Source: CAVZXS01 sp963779325 (GTDB taxonomy: Bacteria > Bacteroidota > Bacteroidia > Chitinophagales > Chitinophagaceae). From it: 64,000 nt of DNA. The notes under the pieces were generated by a model. It was not told the DNA's origin and made no database searches. It saw nothing but the letters and a program-made list of their open reading frames with translations. The position numbers and the translations under genes were made by a program. Where the stretch lies: positions 248,001 to 312,000 of the forward strand of contig CAVZXS010000007.1 in assembly GCA_963779325.1 (NCBI GenBank). Reading direction: 5' to 3'. This document shows positions 41,862 through 52,426 of this stretch, piece after piece. The stretch's first letter is position 1, and the number at the start of each line of letters is the position of its first letter.

Positions 41862-43154
41862 ATGGCCTTACGAACAATTACCCATTCAAAAGAAATTATA
41901 TCAGTTATTCTTGGCGGCGGCGCCGGTTCCAGGTTGTTTCCGCTTACGGCCAGCCGCTCTAAACCCGCGGTTCCCATTGCCGGTAAATACCGTTTGGTGG
42001 ATATTCCGATATCCAATTGTCTTAATAATGGTATCGGTCGCATGTTTGTTTTAACGCAGTTTAATTCCGCCTCCTTAAACAGGCATATAAAAAATACGTA
42101 TCATTTCAGTCCGTTTAGTAAAGCATTTGTAGATATACTGGCTGCGGAGCAAACACCGGATAATCCAACATGGTACCAGGGCACGGCCGATGCTGTAAGG
42201 CAGGGGCTTCGGCATATACAGCCTTTTGAAAGTGATTATGTGCTCATACTTTCCGGCGATCAATTATACCAAATGGATTTTGCCGAAATGCTGGAGAATC
42301 ATAAAAAAATGGGTGCTGATATTTCCATTGCTACTATCCCGGTGGTTGAAAGAGAAGCCCCGGAGTTTGGTATTTTAAAATCGGATAAAGGACTTATAGC
42401 TTCTTTTGTAGAAAAACCGAAAAAAGAATTGCTCAAAGATTGGGTAAGTGATACGGGTGAGCAAATGAAAAATTCGGGCAGAATTTACCTGGCATCAATG
42501 GGTATTTATATTTTTAACCGTAAACTGCTTTTTGATTTTCTGCAAACGGAATTTAAAGACGCTACCGATTTCGGTAAAGAAATTATTCCGCAATCCATTG
42601 AGAAATACAAAGTGGCCAGTTACCAGTACGACGGTTACTGGACGGACATCGGGAATATTTATTCATTCTTTGAAGCCAATCTTGATTTAACGAAAGACAT
42701 ACCGCTGTTTAATTTGTTTGATAACGACCAAACGATTTATACAAGACCCCGCATGCTGCCACCTGCAAAGATTAGCGGTACCACGCTGGAGAAAACAATA
42801 GTTGCAGAAGGCTCTATTATCAATGCATCGCGTTTGGAAAGATGTGTAATCGGTATTCGGGCACGTATCGGTTTAGGCTCTACTATTGTGAACAGTTACC
42901 TGATGGGTAATGATCATTATGAAACATTAGAAGAAATAAGAAATGATGAAGCCAACGGTATACCGCTGTTAGGCATCGGCAATCGTTGTTATATCAACAA
43001 CGCTATCATTGACAAAAATGCCAGGATCGGAAACGATGTCCGCATCAACGGCGGAGACCATTTAGAGAATACCGATCATTCATTATATACTATTAAAGAC
43101 GGTATTGTGGTAGTAAAAAAAGGAGCGGTTTTGCCCAACGGGTTTGTAATATAA
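41862..43154 (+). CDS. glgC: Glucose-1-phosphate adenylyltransferase
   Basis: A 430-residue enzyme. The catalytic domain starts ISVILGGGAGSRLFPLTASRSKPAVPIAGKYRL, the pyrophosphorylase signature with ATP-binding GGGAGSRL, and contains GTADAVRQGL and EFGILKSDKGLIASFVEKP, with the glucose-1-phosphate Lys/Glu. The C-terminal left-handed beta helix is rich in hexapeptide-like turns (IGIRARIGLGSTIVNS, DKNARIGNDVRI). It makes ADP-glucose, the GlgA donor. A terminator follows. Confidence 0.95.
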   Translation: MALRTITHSKEIISVILGGGAGSRLFPLTASRSKPAVPIAGKYRLVDIPISNCLNNGIGRMFVLTQFNSASLNRHIKNTYHFSPFSKAFVDILAAEQTPDNPTWYQGTADAVRQGLRHIQPFESDYVLILSGDQLYQMDFAEMLENHKKMGADISIATIPVVEREAPEFGILKSDKGLIASFVEKPKKELLKDWVSDTGEQMKNSGRIYLASMGIYIFNRKLLFDFLQTEFKDATDFGKEIIPQSIEKYKVASYQYDGYWTDIGNIYSFFEANLDLTKDIPLFNLFDNDQTIYTRPRMLPPAKISGTTLEKTIVAEGSIINASRLERCVIGIRARIGLGSTIVNSYLMGNDHYETLEEIRNDEANGIPLLGIGNRCYINNAIIDKNARIGNDVRINGGDHLENTDHSLYTIKDGIVVVKKGAVLPNGFVI

Positions 43155-43180
43155 TTTTTATGAATGAATGCATAGATGAA

Positions 43181-43220
43181 GCCCGGTATTTTGTTGCTAC
43201 GCAGCAATCTGCCGGGCTTT
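43181..43220 (+). terminator. Terminator of glgC
   Basis: GCCCGG (43181-43186) pairs with CCGGGC (43212-43217), with an inner TTGCT/AGCAA stem. The T-run is weak (TTT CCC). Confidence 0.65.
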
Positions 43221-43362
43221 CCCGATAAAAAAATTGTCGCTAATTATTCGGAAATTTGTAAAGAGAAGTCGAAACGTCATATAATTTCTTTAACCAATTG
43301 TGTACTTATTACATAAACTTCTTATCTTCCATTTCTACATTTTATAAATTAAATGATTGCTT

Positions 43363-44735
43363 ATGGCGCAGGCAGCTCAATGGGATCACCTTCGCAAAAA
43401 GGATTGGTTCGAAACCCCGTTTAACATTTCTGGCAAATATTGAATATATGTTTTGGATTCTTTGGAATTCAGTTTGGATTGGAGTTTCAAATGGGTAACA
43501 TGAGTGCTATTTATCAATTATCTTGGTGCAAGATGTGGAAGAATTCCCTGGTTTTGGCTTGTAGCTCCAATGACAGGAATAATTGTGCAGCCTATCATTG
43601 GTTATTACAGCGACAGAACATGGCACCGAAAGTTTGGCAGAAGAAGACCTTATTTTTTGGTTGGAGCTATACTTCAGTTCATTGGCTTAATGTTAATGCA
43701 ATGCCGAATTACTCTTCCGGCTTTATGGATGGCGGCGGGTACATTAATGGATATGGATTCGTGCTATCAATATAAGCATGGAACCTTTTCGTGCTTTTGT
43801 AGCGAGACAACCTACCTGAGAAGCAACGTATCATTTGGCTATTCCATGCAAAGTATGTTTATAGGGGTCGCATCTTTTATTGCAGGTTTCTTACCCGGCT
43901 TATTGGTAAATTGGTTTGGTATATCCAGGGATAAAGGAGCCGGCGGCATTCCGCAAAATATAATGTGGTCGTTTTACATTGGCGCCGCTGTTTTTTTAGG
44001 AGCGGTACTTTATACTGTTTTCAAGAGTAAAGAATATCCGCCGTCTGATCCTGATTGGAAAGAAAGTCTTAGAAAAGAAAAAAGTGCGGCTTCGGGCGGT
44101 TTAGTAAAAGAAATTTTTTCTGCTGTTACCAATATGCCTGATCAAATGAAACGATTAGCCGTAGTTAATTTTTTAACTGGCCGGTTTATTTTTAATGTGG
44201 TTTTATTACAGCACCGGTGTTGCAGTTGATATTTTTGGCGGCGATGCTAAAACGAACAGTGACGTGTATACACAAGGTTTGGAACATGCGAACAATACTT
44301 CAGCCATTTTGAATTTAGTAACTTTTGCTTTTTCTTTTTCTATTCCTTTTTGGGTGGCAAACTGGGAAAAAAATTAACACATACTGCTTGTTTACTCATA
44401 GGCGGATTAGGCTTGATTTCTGTAAATTTTGTTCATGAACCATGGATGCTTTACATTTCGATGGGGATGGTTGGTATTGCATGGGCCTCTATCTTTCTAT
44501 GCCATACTCTATGTTGGCGGGTTCCATTCCGCAGGAAAAAATGGGTATTTATATGGGCATTTTTAATTTCTTTATTGTGTTGCCCGAAATTATCGCTTCT
44601 CTTTTTTTTGGAAAAATAATGGAGAACTTTCTGCACAATGACTGGCTTGCGGCAGTGTTGATTGGGGGCGTTCTTCTATGTACAGCGGGTATTGTTTGCG
44701 CTATTATTGTTAAAGAATCGAAAACGAATAAATGA
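43363..44735 (+). pseudogene. Second sugar MFS permease (SLC45/maltose-type), broken by many frameshifts
   Basis: Pieces in all three frames line up as one 12-helix permease. MAQAAQWDHLR starts at 43363. FGFFGIQFGLEFQMGNMSAI is at 43440, APMTGIIVQPIIGYYSDRTW with GRRRPYFLVGAIL at about 43570-43680, and FGYSMQSMFIGVASFIAGFLP at 43840. HTACLLIGGLGLISVNFVHE is at 44380, and GSIPQEKMGIYMGIFNFFI with the end ESKTNK is at 44520-44735. At least six single-base shifts are needed. Its stop lies 4 bases before the amylase ATG, so it belonged to an alpha-glucan operon and probably imported maltose or maltodextrin. Confidence 0.85.
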
Positions 44736-44739
44736 TTTT

Positions 44740-46599
44740 ATGAAAAAAATATTCTTAGGATTTGGTTTCGTGATTTTTATTTTTTCTCTGTCAGTTGCTC
44801 AAACTGTTTACCCGACCAACTGGTGGGCAGGTATGAAGCAAAACAAATTGCAACTGATGATTCATAGCGAAAAAGATATCGCTGTTGATAAATTAGTTTT
44901 TACTTCATCAAGCCCCGCTGTAAAAATCAGTAAGGTAAATAAAGCAGAAAATAGACACTATTTATTTGTAGATATTGAAATTGCAAAAAATGCGAAGCCG
45001 CAAAAACTAAAGTTTTCTTTTGGCGGTATCATTAAATCAGAATGGAGCAGTGTTGATTTTGAATTAAAACCCCGCCGTAAAGGCAAGGGAACCGCTTATG
45101 CCAATGGCGCTACCTCCTCCGATTTAATGTATTTGATAATGCCCGACCGGTTCAGCAATGGTGATCCTTCCAATGACAGAGTACCCGGTATGCTTGATCA
45201 AACATTGCGAAGAGACACTGTATTTAATCGCCACGGCGGCGACCTGAAAGGAATTCAAAATAAGCTGGATTATTTAAAAGATTTGGGTGTAACGGCTCTC
45301 TGGCTCAATCCCGTTATTGAAAATAATATGCCCGAAAGAACAGAGCATGGGTATGCTTTTACCAATCATTACAAAGTAGATCCGCGTATCGGCGGCGATG
45401 CGGCCTATAAAAATTTAATAGATGCCGCGCATGCTAAAGGAATGAAAATAATACAGGATGCGGTATATAATCATGTCGGCATTCTGCATTTTTTTATAAA
45501 AGATATGCCCATGAAAAATTGGGTGCATCAATGGCCTGCTTATACCAATACTACGTACAAAGACCAAACATTGTTTGATCCGTATGCCTCGGCTATTGAT
45601 AAAAAGAAAATGCTTGACGGCTGGTTTGTTCCTTCCATGGCTGATCTGAATCATCAAAATCCTTTTGTGGAAAATTTTTTAATTCAACATGCACTGTGGA
45701 CGGTAGAAGAATTTGGTATTGACGGTTGGCGTATTGATACTTATGCCTATAATGATTTGGAGTTTATGAACCGTTGCAATAAAGCATTGTACGATGAGTA
45801 TCCCGCTCTCAGCATTTTTGGCGAAACATGGGTACATGGTGTGCCTAACCAAAGTTTTTTTTGCGAGAATAATTATAACATACCGTACAAAAGCAACCTG
45901 CAGGCTACTACCGATTTCCAATTATTATTTTACGGTATCCAGGAATCGCTTACCAAACCTTTCGGATGGACGGATGGTGTAAATAAATTGTACACTACTA
46001 CAGCGCAGGATTTTGTTTATAAAAACCCGATGCGACAGGTTATATTTTTAGATAATCATGATCTGCCGCGTTTCTATTCTGTATTGAATGAGGACACGAC
46101 GAAGTATAAAATGGCTTTTGCCTGGTTGATGACCTTTCGCGGTATTCCGCAAATGTATTACGGTAATGAAATTTTAATGACGGGTACTACTTCTCCCAAT
46201 GACGGTTATGTACGGCAGGATTTTCCGGGCGGTTGGGACGGAGATGCGGCAAATAAATTTACCGAAGCGGGAAGAACGGCGAAAGAAAATTCATTGTTTA
46301 ATTATATAAAGCGCTTCGCCAATTTCCGAAAAGGTTCATCAGCTATAAAAACGGGTAAGTTAACGCAGTATGTTCCGGAGGATGGTGTGTATGTTTATTT
46401 CAGGCACGATGCAAAGCAAACCGTTATGTGTGTAATGAATACCAATAATAATGCTGCTTCGGTAAAGATGGATCGTTTTGAAGAAAGAGCGAAAGGGTTT
46501 ACCAAAGCGTATGATGCAGCCACGGGGGTTACATTTAATTTGGAACCGACACTTACTCTGGGGCCAAACTATTTGTTGGTGATGGAGCTGAAGAAATAA
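44740..46599 (+). CDS. Exported GH13 alpha-amylase/neopullulanase (SusA-like)
   Basis: A 619-residue glycoside hydrolase. The start at 44740 gives a clean signal peptide (MKKIFLGFGFVIFIFSLSVAQ); the longer frame would overlap the permease gene. An N-terminal beta domain (NWWAGMKQNKLQLMIHS) as in cyclomaltodextrinases precedes the barrel. Catalytic residues are the nucleophile Asp in DGWRIDTYAY, the acid Glu in IFGETWVHG, and the third Asp in FLDNHDLPRF. It cuts alpha-1,4 bonds in starch, pullulan or cyclodextrins in the periplasm. The upstream permease is broken, so the fate of its products is unclear. Confidence 0.92.
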   Translation: MKKIFLGFGFVIFIFSLSVAQTVYPTNWWAGMKQNKLQLMIHSEKDIAVDKLVFTSSSPAVKISKVNKAENRHYLFVDIEIAKNAKPQKLKFSFGGIIKSEWSSVDFELKPRRKGKGTAYANGATSSDLMYLIMPDRFSNGDPSNDRVPGMLDQTLRRDTVFNRHGGDLKGIQNKLDYLKDLGVTALWLNPVIENNMPERTEHGYAFTNHYKVDPRIGGDAAYKNLIDAAHAKGMKIIQDAVYNHVGILHFFIKDMPMKNWVHQWPAYTNTTYKDQTLFDPYASAIDKKKMLDGWFVPSMADLNHQNPFVENFLIQHALWTVEEFGIDGWRIDTYAYNDLEFMNRCNKALYDEYPALSIFGETWVHGVPNQSFFCENNYNIPYKSNLQATTDFQLLFYGIQESLTKPFGWTDGVNKLYTTTAQDFVYKNPMRQVIFLDNHDLPRFYSVLNEDTTKYKMAFAWLMTFRGIPQMYYGNEILMTGTTSPNDGYVRQDFPGGWDGDAANKFTEAGRTAKENSLFNYIKRFANFRKGSSAIKTGKLTQYVPEDGVYVYFRHDAKQTVMCVMNTNNNAASVKMDRFEERAKGFTKAYDAATGVTFNLEPTLTLGPNYLLVMELKK

Positions 46600-46602
46600 A
46601 AA

Positions 46603-47361
46603 TCAAAGAAAGACGTTCCACATAAACTGGTTCATCCATATTTTGCTGTCTTCATCATCATCTTCGCTAACCCACTCTTTAATTCTTTCTTTAATGGTAG
46701 ATTTTAAAGTTTTATTTGTGAAATATTTTTTTGCTTCAACAGGTTTTATAGTTCCTTCCTTAACTCCTGAGAGCATTACTTTAGTAGCAATAAAGGAGGT
46801 GTACATTCTCGGAATGGTGAGACCTAATATCATACCGGGTAGCCCGTTAACAGAGCAAGGCCCGCCGGGTATCGTAATCTCGTCGGTATAAAAAGCGAAA
46901 ACATAAACACTGTCCATTATTTTCCCTACAGCTTTACGGCAATTAAAGCCTGCTATTTCCCTGTTTTCGTTAGTTATCCTCCACTCAATGGCGGGAATGC
47001 TGTCAGAAACATAAAATTTAGAACCCACCACATCTTTTTGCATATTGAATTTCCCGGCAGCGAAATCAAAGTACCAAATATTTTCCTCGTCACTCTTTCT
47101 CATAAATTCAGGCACTTTCATGCCTTCAGTCCATCTGTCGAATTTGTAAATACTTTTATTATCGGCAAAAGTATATGTATAATATCCGGTTTTAAACGCA
47201 GGCATATTTTCTTTAAGCATATCAGCCCACATACCGTTACCGATTGTCTTTTTTATATTGGTCTTGACTTCGTATTCAATTACTGCTTTATCAATAAACT
47301 CTTGTGCATTGCTTATCGCAACTGTAAAAATCAGGGATGATAAAAGTATAATGCGTTTCAT
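46603..47361 (-). CDS. GLPGLI-family exported protein
   Basis: A 252-residue protein with a signal peptide (MKRIILLSSLIFTVAISNAQ). It has the GLPGLI hallmark in a variant form, GPCSVNGLPGMILGLTIP, plus CRKAVGKIMDSVYVFAFYTDEI ahead of it, the usual Cys-Arg-Lys-Ala motif. Function is unknown. It lies 28 bases after a large outer-membrane barrel protein, the standard pairing for this family. Confidence 0.9.
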   Translation of the reverse strand: MKRIILLSSLIFTVAISNAQEFIDKAVIEYEVKTNIKKTIGNGMWADMLKENMPAFKTGYYTYTFADNKSIYKFDRWTEGMKVPEFMRKSDEENIWYFDFAAGKFNMQKDVVGSKFYVSDSIPAIEWRITNENREIAGFNCRKAVGKIMDSVYVFAFYTDEITIPGGPCSVNGLPGMILGLTIPRMYTSFIATKVMLSGVKEGTIKPVEAKKYFTNKTLKSTIKERIKEWVSEDDDEDSKIWMNQFMWNVFL

Positions 47362-47389
47362 TTGTATTTTTTTACCAGTATTTTTAAAA

Positions 47390-50170
47390 TTATTGATTCG
47401 TTGCTTTCGCTGCTTTGTTTTTAAAATCCCATGTAAAGCCGATCATCCAATATCTTTTTAACCTGTCGTTTCTTACTTCGGATGTGGTATTGCTGTAAAA
47501 ATTTCTTTCTATGCCGATGTTTTGATTTAGGATATCCCTTATCAAAATATAGGCGGTAAACTCATCTTTTTTAAATGTACGTTTTAAACGGGCATTCCAA
47601 AGCTGATTATTTAAGTTGGTATTAAACTGCTCTGTTTTTTGGCGGACATAGTAATTATAATCGGTAGTGAGTGACCAAACTTTTTTATAATAAACCGTGG
47701 CATCTACTCTTGCTGCATTGGTATAAAATTTATTTACTAAATCATTTTGAGAGGTAGTGTTCCGGTTAAATGAAAAATCGTTGCTTACAGATATATCATA
47801 TTTTTTATCTTTCGATTTAGACAGGTAAACGGATAAACCGCTGTTTAATGTACGGGAAAAACTTGTTTTATTATTAATGATATCTGCAAACCTGTTGTAG
47901 CCGATATTGGGATTAAAATTGAGACGTAAATCTGCTTTCTTCAGTTTGAGGCCCAGCCCGCTCCAAAAATTTATGGAAATATTGCCGTTGGTATTTACCG
48001 GTTGCGTAATGGTTCTGCCGCTGCCGGCATCAATAGTACGATTATTCGTTATAGAATTACTCACGGTTCTTATGTTAAAGGATTGGTAGGTCCAGATATC
48101 TTTTAGAAAATTGTAACCGTTGTGCGTTAAGTTCAAAGAATTAGTGAAAGAAGGTTTCAAGTCGGGATTACCGATGTATTGATTAAAAAAATTATTATTG
48201 TTACGCAGCGGTTGCAATTGGTTAAGGGTAGGTTGGGTAGTATTGCCGTTATAATTTATCCGTAAACTGTGATTGCTTTTATAAGTATAGGTGAACCCGG
48301 CAGACGGGAAAAAATTGGTAAAGTTGCGCAGGTAATCTTTATTAAACGTTTTGTCTAAAAAATCGAAATTGGTGAAACCGAAGCCGCTGCCGAAGAAGTA
48401 TTTTATTTTTTTATCACTGAAACTTATTTTCAGCGCCGGTTTATTTATTACAATGGATTGTTCAAAATCGTTGGATAAAGAATCGACAACGAAATCATAT
48501 TTACCTGTTGCGGAAGTGTAGCCGTAAGTAAGCTGGTTATTGGTACCGCTGTTGTACGATACTTCATGCGATACTTCCATTGAGTATTTTTTACTCAGCG
48601 GTTCTGTGTATACTGCTTTTACAGACAGCTTTTGTGTTGTCTTGTCTGTTTCTCTTAATTGATCTTCAATAAGCGTAAAGCCGTTAAAGAAATCCCGGTT
48701 ATTCGATTTTAAGTAATTACTGCTTTCTGTAGTAAGTAAATTCCAGTCCGCATTTAAAGAAATGGTTCGGCGGGGCTTTTTAAATTTATGTTTAAATAAA
48801 ACACTCCCGTACAGGGATTCTTTATCCGAATTGGTCTTTAACAACCGGTTAGTGATATTTTTCAACGTACCGTTTCCTCCTCTTGTATCCGCATTGCGGT
48901 ATTCTTCACTTTCGGTATGATAAAAATTAGCTTTTGCAGTAAATTTTATAGAATTGTTGGAATCAATTTTTATATCATAGGTAACATTTGTTTTAAAATT
49001 GTTGCGATTGATATTGGTAACGGTCGCTGCATTTTCATTTAATATGGAATCGCCTATTTGTGTCTGTGTAAAATTGGTCAGCCCGTTGTTATAAATCTGG
49101 CTGTTGTATTTCGGCGAAATGTTTAAAGTTTGTTTGTCGTTCCACTTATTGCTGTATTGCAAACCGGCATTTATATTTTTTATAAAACCGTTTTCGGTAT
49201 TTACTTCGGGTTCATCATCTGTGCCGCCCCCTCGCCAAACATACATCATGCCGCCGTCATCATCCATACTCATACTGATATTATCATTATCACCGCCGTA
49301 TTTTTCATTGTCCTGCCAGCTAAGTCCATCCTGCCCAGTATTGCCGCTCAATAAAAATGCTGATAGTTTTCTTTTTCCTTTAAAAGAACTGAATAATAAA
49401 TTGGTGTTATACCGGTCTTCAATACTTTTTAATAACCCGCCTGCTGCGTCTGCTTTACCAAAATACCCTTTCTTTTTATCTTCTTTTAATTTCAGATTGA
49501 TAGTTTTTTTAGTACTGCCGTCATCTATACCGGTAAATTCGGCCCGGTCGCTTTTTTTATCAAATACCTGTACTTCTTTTACTGCATCGGCCCGCAGGTT
49601 TTTTACAGCCATTCCGGGGTCATCACCAAAAAATTCTTCGCCGTCTACCAATACCTTCTCCACTCTTTCACCCATCGCTTTTATTTCACCGTTTTTATCT
49701 ACTTGTATGCCCGGTAATTTTTTAAGCAACTCTTCCACATTGGCATTGGCGCTTACTCTAAAACTATCGGCAGTATAAATAGTGGTATCGCCTTTTATCC
49801 TGATGGCTGCGCCGGTTTTTATAATTACTTCCTGCAGTAATTTACTTTTGGCAATAACGGGTACCAAGCCAAGGTTGGTTTCTGCATCCTTTAGTTCTAT
49901 GTTATCCAAAAAGTCGGCATAGAAAGGATGGGTAGTCATTAAAATATAATTACCGGGCTTTACATTTTTAATTGTAAAATTCCCCGCAGCGTCTGACCGG
50001 GTAAATTTGTACAAAATAGAATCCTTCGGGGTGAGCAGTGCGATAACGGCATTTTTCACATCCTTTTTTTCAGCTGTATCCTTAATGCTGCCTGTTACGG
50101 AAATAGTTTGGCTAAATAGAGATAGAGAAAAACTAAGCAGTACTGTCAACAAAGCGGTTAGCTTGTACAT
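47390..50170 (-). CDS. TonB-receptor-like outer-membrane beta-barrel protein
   Basis: A 926-residue protein with a signal peptide, then a carboxypeptidase-regulatory-like domain (ISVTGSIKDTAEKKDVKNAV, residues about 25-110). A plug-like domain contains ELLKKLPGIQVDKNGEIKAMGERVEKVLVDG and DDPGMAVKNLRADAVKEVQV, and a long barrel region follows. It lacks a clear SusC signature, and no SusD gene is adjacent. It fits the outer-membrane beta-barrel family that pairs with GLPGLI proteins. The cargo is unknown. It sits between glycogen genes but on the other strand. Confidence 0.9.
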   Translation of the reverse strand: MYKLTALLTVLLSFSLSLFSQTISVTGSIKDTAEKKDVKNAVIALLTPKDSILYKFTRSDAAGNFTIKNVKPGNYILMTTHPFYADFLDNIELKDAETNLGLVPVIAKSKLLQEVIIKTGAAIRIKGDTTIYTADSFRVSANANVEELLKKLPGIQVDKNGEIKAMGERVEKVLVDGEEFFGDDPGMAVKNLRADAVKEVQVFDKKSDRAEFTGIDDGSTKKTINLKLKEDKKKGYFGKADAAGGLLKSIEDRYNTNLLFSSFKGKRKLSAFLLSGNTGQDGLSWQDNEKYGGDNDNISMSMDDDGGMMYVWRGGGTDDEPEVNTENGFIKNINAGLQYSNKWNDKQTLNISPKYNSQIYNNGLTNFTQTQIGDSILNENAATVTNINRNNFKTNVTYDIKIDSNNSIKFTAKANFYHTESEEYRNADTRGGNGTLKNITNRLLKTNSDKESLYGSVLFKHKFKKPRRTISLNADWNLLTTESSNYLKSNNRDFFNGFTLIEDQLRETDKTTQKLSVKAVYTEPLSKKYSMEVSHEVSYNSGTNNQLTYGYTSATGKYDFVVDSLSNDFEQSIVINKPALKISFSDKKIKYFFGSGFGFTNFDFLDKTFNKDYLRNFTNFFPSAGFTYTYKSNHSLRINYNGNTTQPTLNQLQPLRNNNNFFNQYIGNPDLKPSFTNSLNLTHNGYNFLKDIWTYQSFNIRTVSNSITNNRTIDAGSGRTITQPVNTNGNISINFWSGLGLKLKKADLRLNFNPNIGYNRFADIINNKTSFSRTLNSGLSVYLSKSKDKKYDISVSNDFSFNRNTTSQNDLVNKFYTNAARVDATVYYKKVWSLTTDYNYYVRQKTEQFNTNLNNQLWNARLKRTFKKDEFTAYILIRDILNQNIGIERNFYSNTTSEVRNDRLKRYWMIGFTWDFKNKAAKATNQ

Positions 50171-50359
50171 AGCGGAGTGTTGGTTTGGGTTTTGGCCGTT
50201 GTAAAATAGCGGTTCAATCTCGTTATAATATTTGTAAATGCTATCAAAACATACCTTAAATTTACGTTAAAGCAAAAGTAAGTGTTGCTTAGATTCGACA
50301 ACGACCGGATTCCATAAAATAATACTTTCGTTTCATCATCCTTTAAAAATAATACTTAA

Positions 50360-52309
50360 GTGGAACAAAAACCCAAGTACGAAGAACAGTTTTTTGTAGA
50401 CAGCGCCAAGCCGGTTTGGAATTATTCTTTACTCACGGAAGAAGATGTGAACAATTACCAGCAGGGAACAAACTACAGTCTGTATGAAAAGTTCGGCTCG
50501 CACTCTATTCAGGTCAATGATATTTGGGGTGTTTATTTTTGTGTATGGGCGCCCAACGCTACAGCTGTAAATGTTACAGGTAATTTTAATGACTGGAACA
50601 AAGTCTCGCATCCGCTTTTTCCGCGGTGGGACAAGAGCGGTATTTGGGAAGGTTTTATACCCGGCTTTAAATTAGGCGAGGTTTATAAATACCATATAAT
50701 TGGTTATAAAAAAAGAGCGGTAGATAAAGGCGACCCATTGGCTAATTTTTGGGAAAAGCGTCCGTTAACGGCTTCCATTACCTGGGACTTGCATTATGAT
50801 TGGAACGATGCGGCATGGATGAAGAAACGAAAGAAAAATAATTCATTGGATGCTCCGTGGAGTGTATATGAAATGCACTTGGCCAGTTGGATGCGACCCG
50901 ATAAAAATGACGAGGAGTCGTATAATACCTATGACCAAATAACTGAGCGTTTGGTACCGTATGTGAAAGAGATGGGATTTACCCATGTAGAGTTTATGCC
51001 GGTTATGGAACATCCTTTCGATGGCAGCTGGGGTTATCAATGCACCGGATTCTTTGCATCTACATCAAGGTTTGGCGATCCGCAGGGATTGATGCGGATG
51101 ATTGATACTTTTCATCAAAACGGAATCGGAGTTATCATGGATTGGGTGCCTTCGCATTTTCCGTACGATGCGCACGGCCTTTTTATGTTCGACGGTACGC
51201 ATACTTATGAGTATGCAGATATGCGTAAAGGCTTTCACCCCGATTGGAACAGCTATATTTTTAACTATAAAAGAGGAGAGGTAAAATCTTTTTTAATAAG
51301 CAGTGCCCGCTATTGGTTCGATAAATTTCATATTGACGGTATACGTGTGGATGCTGTTTCCTCTATGCTGAAATTAAATTACAGCAGGAAACACGGGCAG
51401 TGGGAGCCTAATGAATTTGGCGGCGACGGTAATTTAGAAGCCATCGCTTTTATTAAAGATTTGAATGAAACTATTTTTCGCGATTTTCCGGATGTACAAA
51501 CCATTGCCGAAGAAGCAACCGACTGGCCCGGTATAAGCAGGCCTACCTGGCAGGATGGTTTAGGCTTTGGTATGAAATGGATGATGGGCTGGATGCATGA
51601 TACGTTGGATTATTTTAAAATAGACCCTATGTTCAGGCAGTTTCATCAAGATAAATTTTCATTCAGCATGATGTATTATTATGATGAAAATTTTATGCTG
51701 CCCTTCAGTCACGATGAAGTAGTACACGGCAAAAGCCCCATGCTGTACAAAGCGCCGGGCGATGAATGGCAGAAATTCGCCAATCTGCGTCTGTTGTACA
51801 CCTATATGTGGACGCACCCCGGCGCCAAACTTTTATTTATGGGTAATGAATTCGGACAAACCGGTGAGTGGAATTATAAATCAGAATTGAGCTGGGAATT
51901 GTTACAATTTGATTGTCATCGGTTACTAAAAGATTGTGTGGCGGATTTGAACGGGTTATTAAGAAAGGAACCGGCGCTTTTTGAAAACCAATTTAAAATT
52001 GAAGGATTTGAATGGGTAGACCTCAACCACCGTGCAGAAAGCGTAATTGTATTTAAAAGGAAAGGAAAGAAGAAAGCGGATGATGTGCTGGTGGTATTGA
52101 ATATGACACCTGTAGTAAGAAACAATTGGGAGATTTATACACAGGGTAAGGAATACACTGTGGAAATATTTAACAGTGACGCTTTGAAATATTGGGGCAC
52201 CGGCAACGTTTATAATCCTGATATAAAGTGCGAACTGATTGATAAAGAGCGGAAAGAGTATAAACTGACAGTGAATTTGCCCCCGTTGGCCGGTATTATT
52301 TTAAAGTAG
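50360..52309 (+). CDS. glgB: 1,4-alpha-glucan branching enzyme
   Basis: A 649-residue GH13 enzyme with a GTG start. An N-terminal CBM48 (DIWGVYFCVWAPNATAVNVTGNFNDW) precedes the barrel. The nucleophile Asp is in DGIRVDAVSSML, the acid Glu in TIAEEATDWPG, and the third Asp in FSHDEVVHGK. WEPNEFGGDGNLEAI is characteristic of branching enzymes. It adds alpha-1,6 branches to the chains made by GlgA. It stands apart from glgA-glgC by 7 kb. Confidence 0.94.
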   Translation: MEQKPKYEEQFFVDSAKPVWNYSLLTEEDVNNYQQGTNYSLYEKFGSHSIQVNDIWGVYFCVWAPNATAVNVTGNFNDWNKVSHPLFPRWDKSGIWEGFIPGFKLGEVYKYHIIGYKKRAVDKGDPLANFWEKRPLTASITWDLHYDWNDAAWMKKRKKNNSLDAPWSVYEMHLASWMRPDKNDEESYNTYDQITERLVPYVKEMGFTHVEFMPVMEHPFDGSWGYQCTGFFASTSRFGDPQGLMRMIDTFHQNGIGVIMDWVPSHFPYDAHGLFMFDGTHTYEYADMRKGFHPDWNSYIFNYKRGEVKSFLISSARYWFDKFHIDGIRVDAVSSMLKLNYSRKHGQWEPNEFGGDGNLEAIAFIKDLNETIFRDFPDVQTIAEEATDWPGISRPTWQDGLGFGMKWMMGWMHDTLDYFKIDPMFRQFHQDKFSFSMMYYYDENFMLPFSHDEVVHGKSPMLYKAPGDEWQKFANLRLLYTYMWTHPGAKLLFMGNEFGQTGEWNYKSELSWELLQFDCHRLLKDCVADLNGLLRKEPALFENQFKIEGFEWVDLNHRAESVIVFKRKGKKKADDVLVVLNMTPVVRNNWEIYTQGKEYTVEIFNSDALKYWGTGNVYNPDIKCELIDKERKEYKLTVNLPPLAGIILK

Positions 52310-52426
52310 AGTCTTTTTTGGAATGATATTAGTGTATTTACGCAGGGTTATTCCCGCTACTTGTAATTAACAGAATCTATTTTTATACAAAACCTATTCT
52401 TGATAAATCCAATAATAATATCCTTT

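Noticed and set aside
49104..49778. 224-codon plus-strand ORF inside the outer-membrane barrel gene
   Set aside because: It lies antisense to the plug domain of a clear gene, with Ser/Pro/Phe-rich shadow composition.
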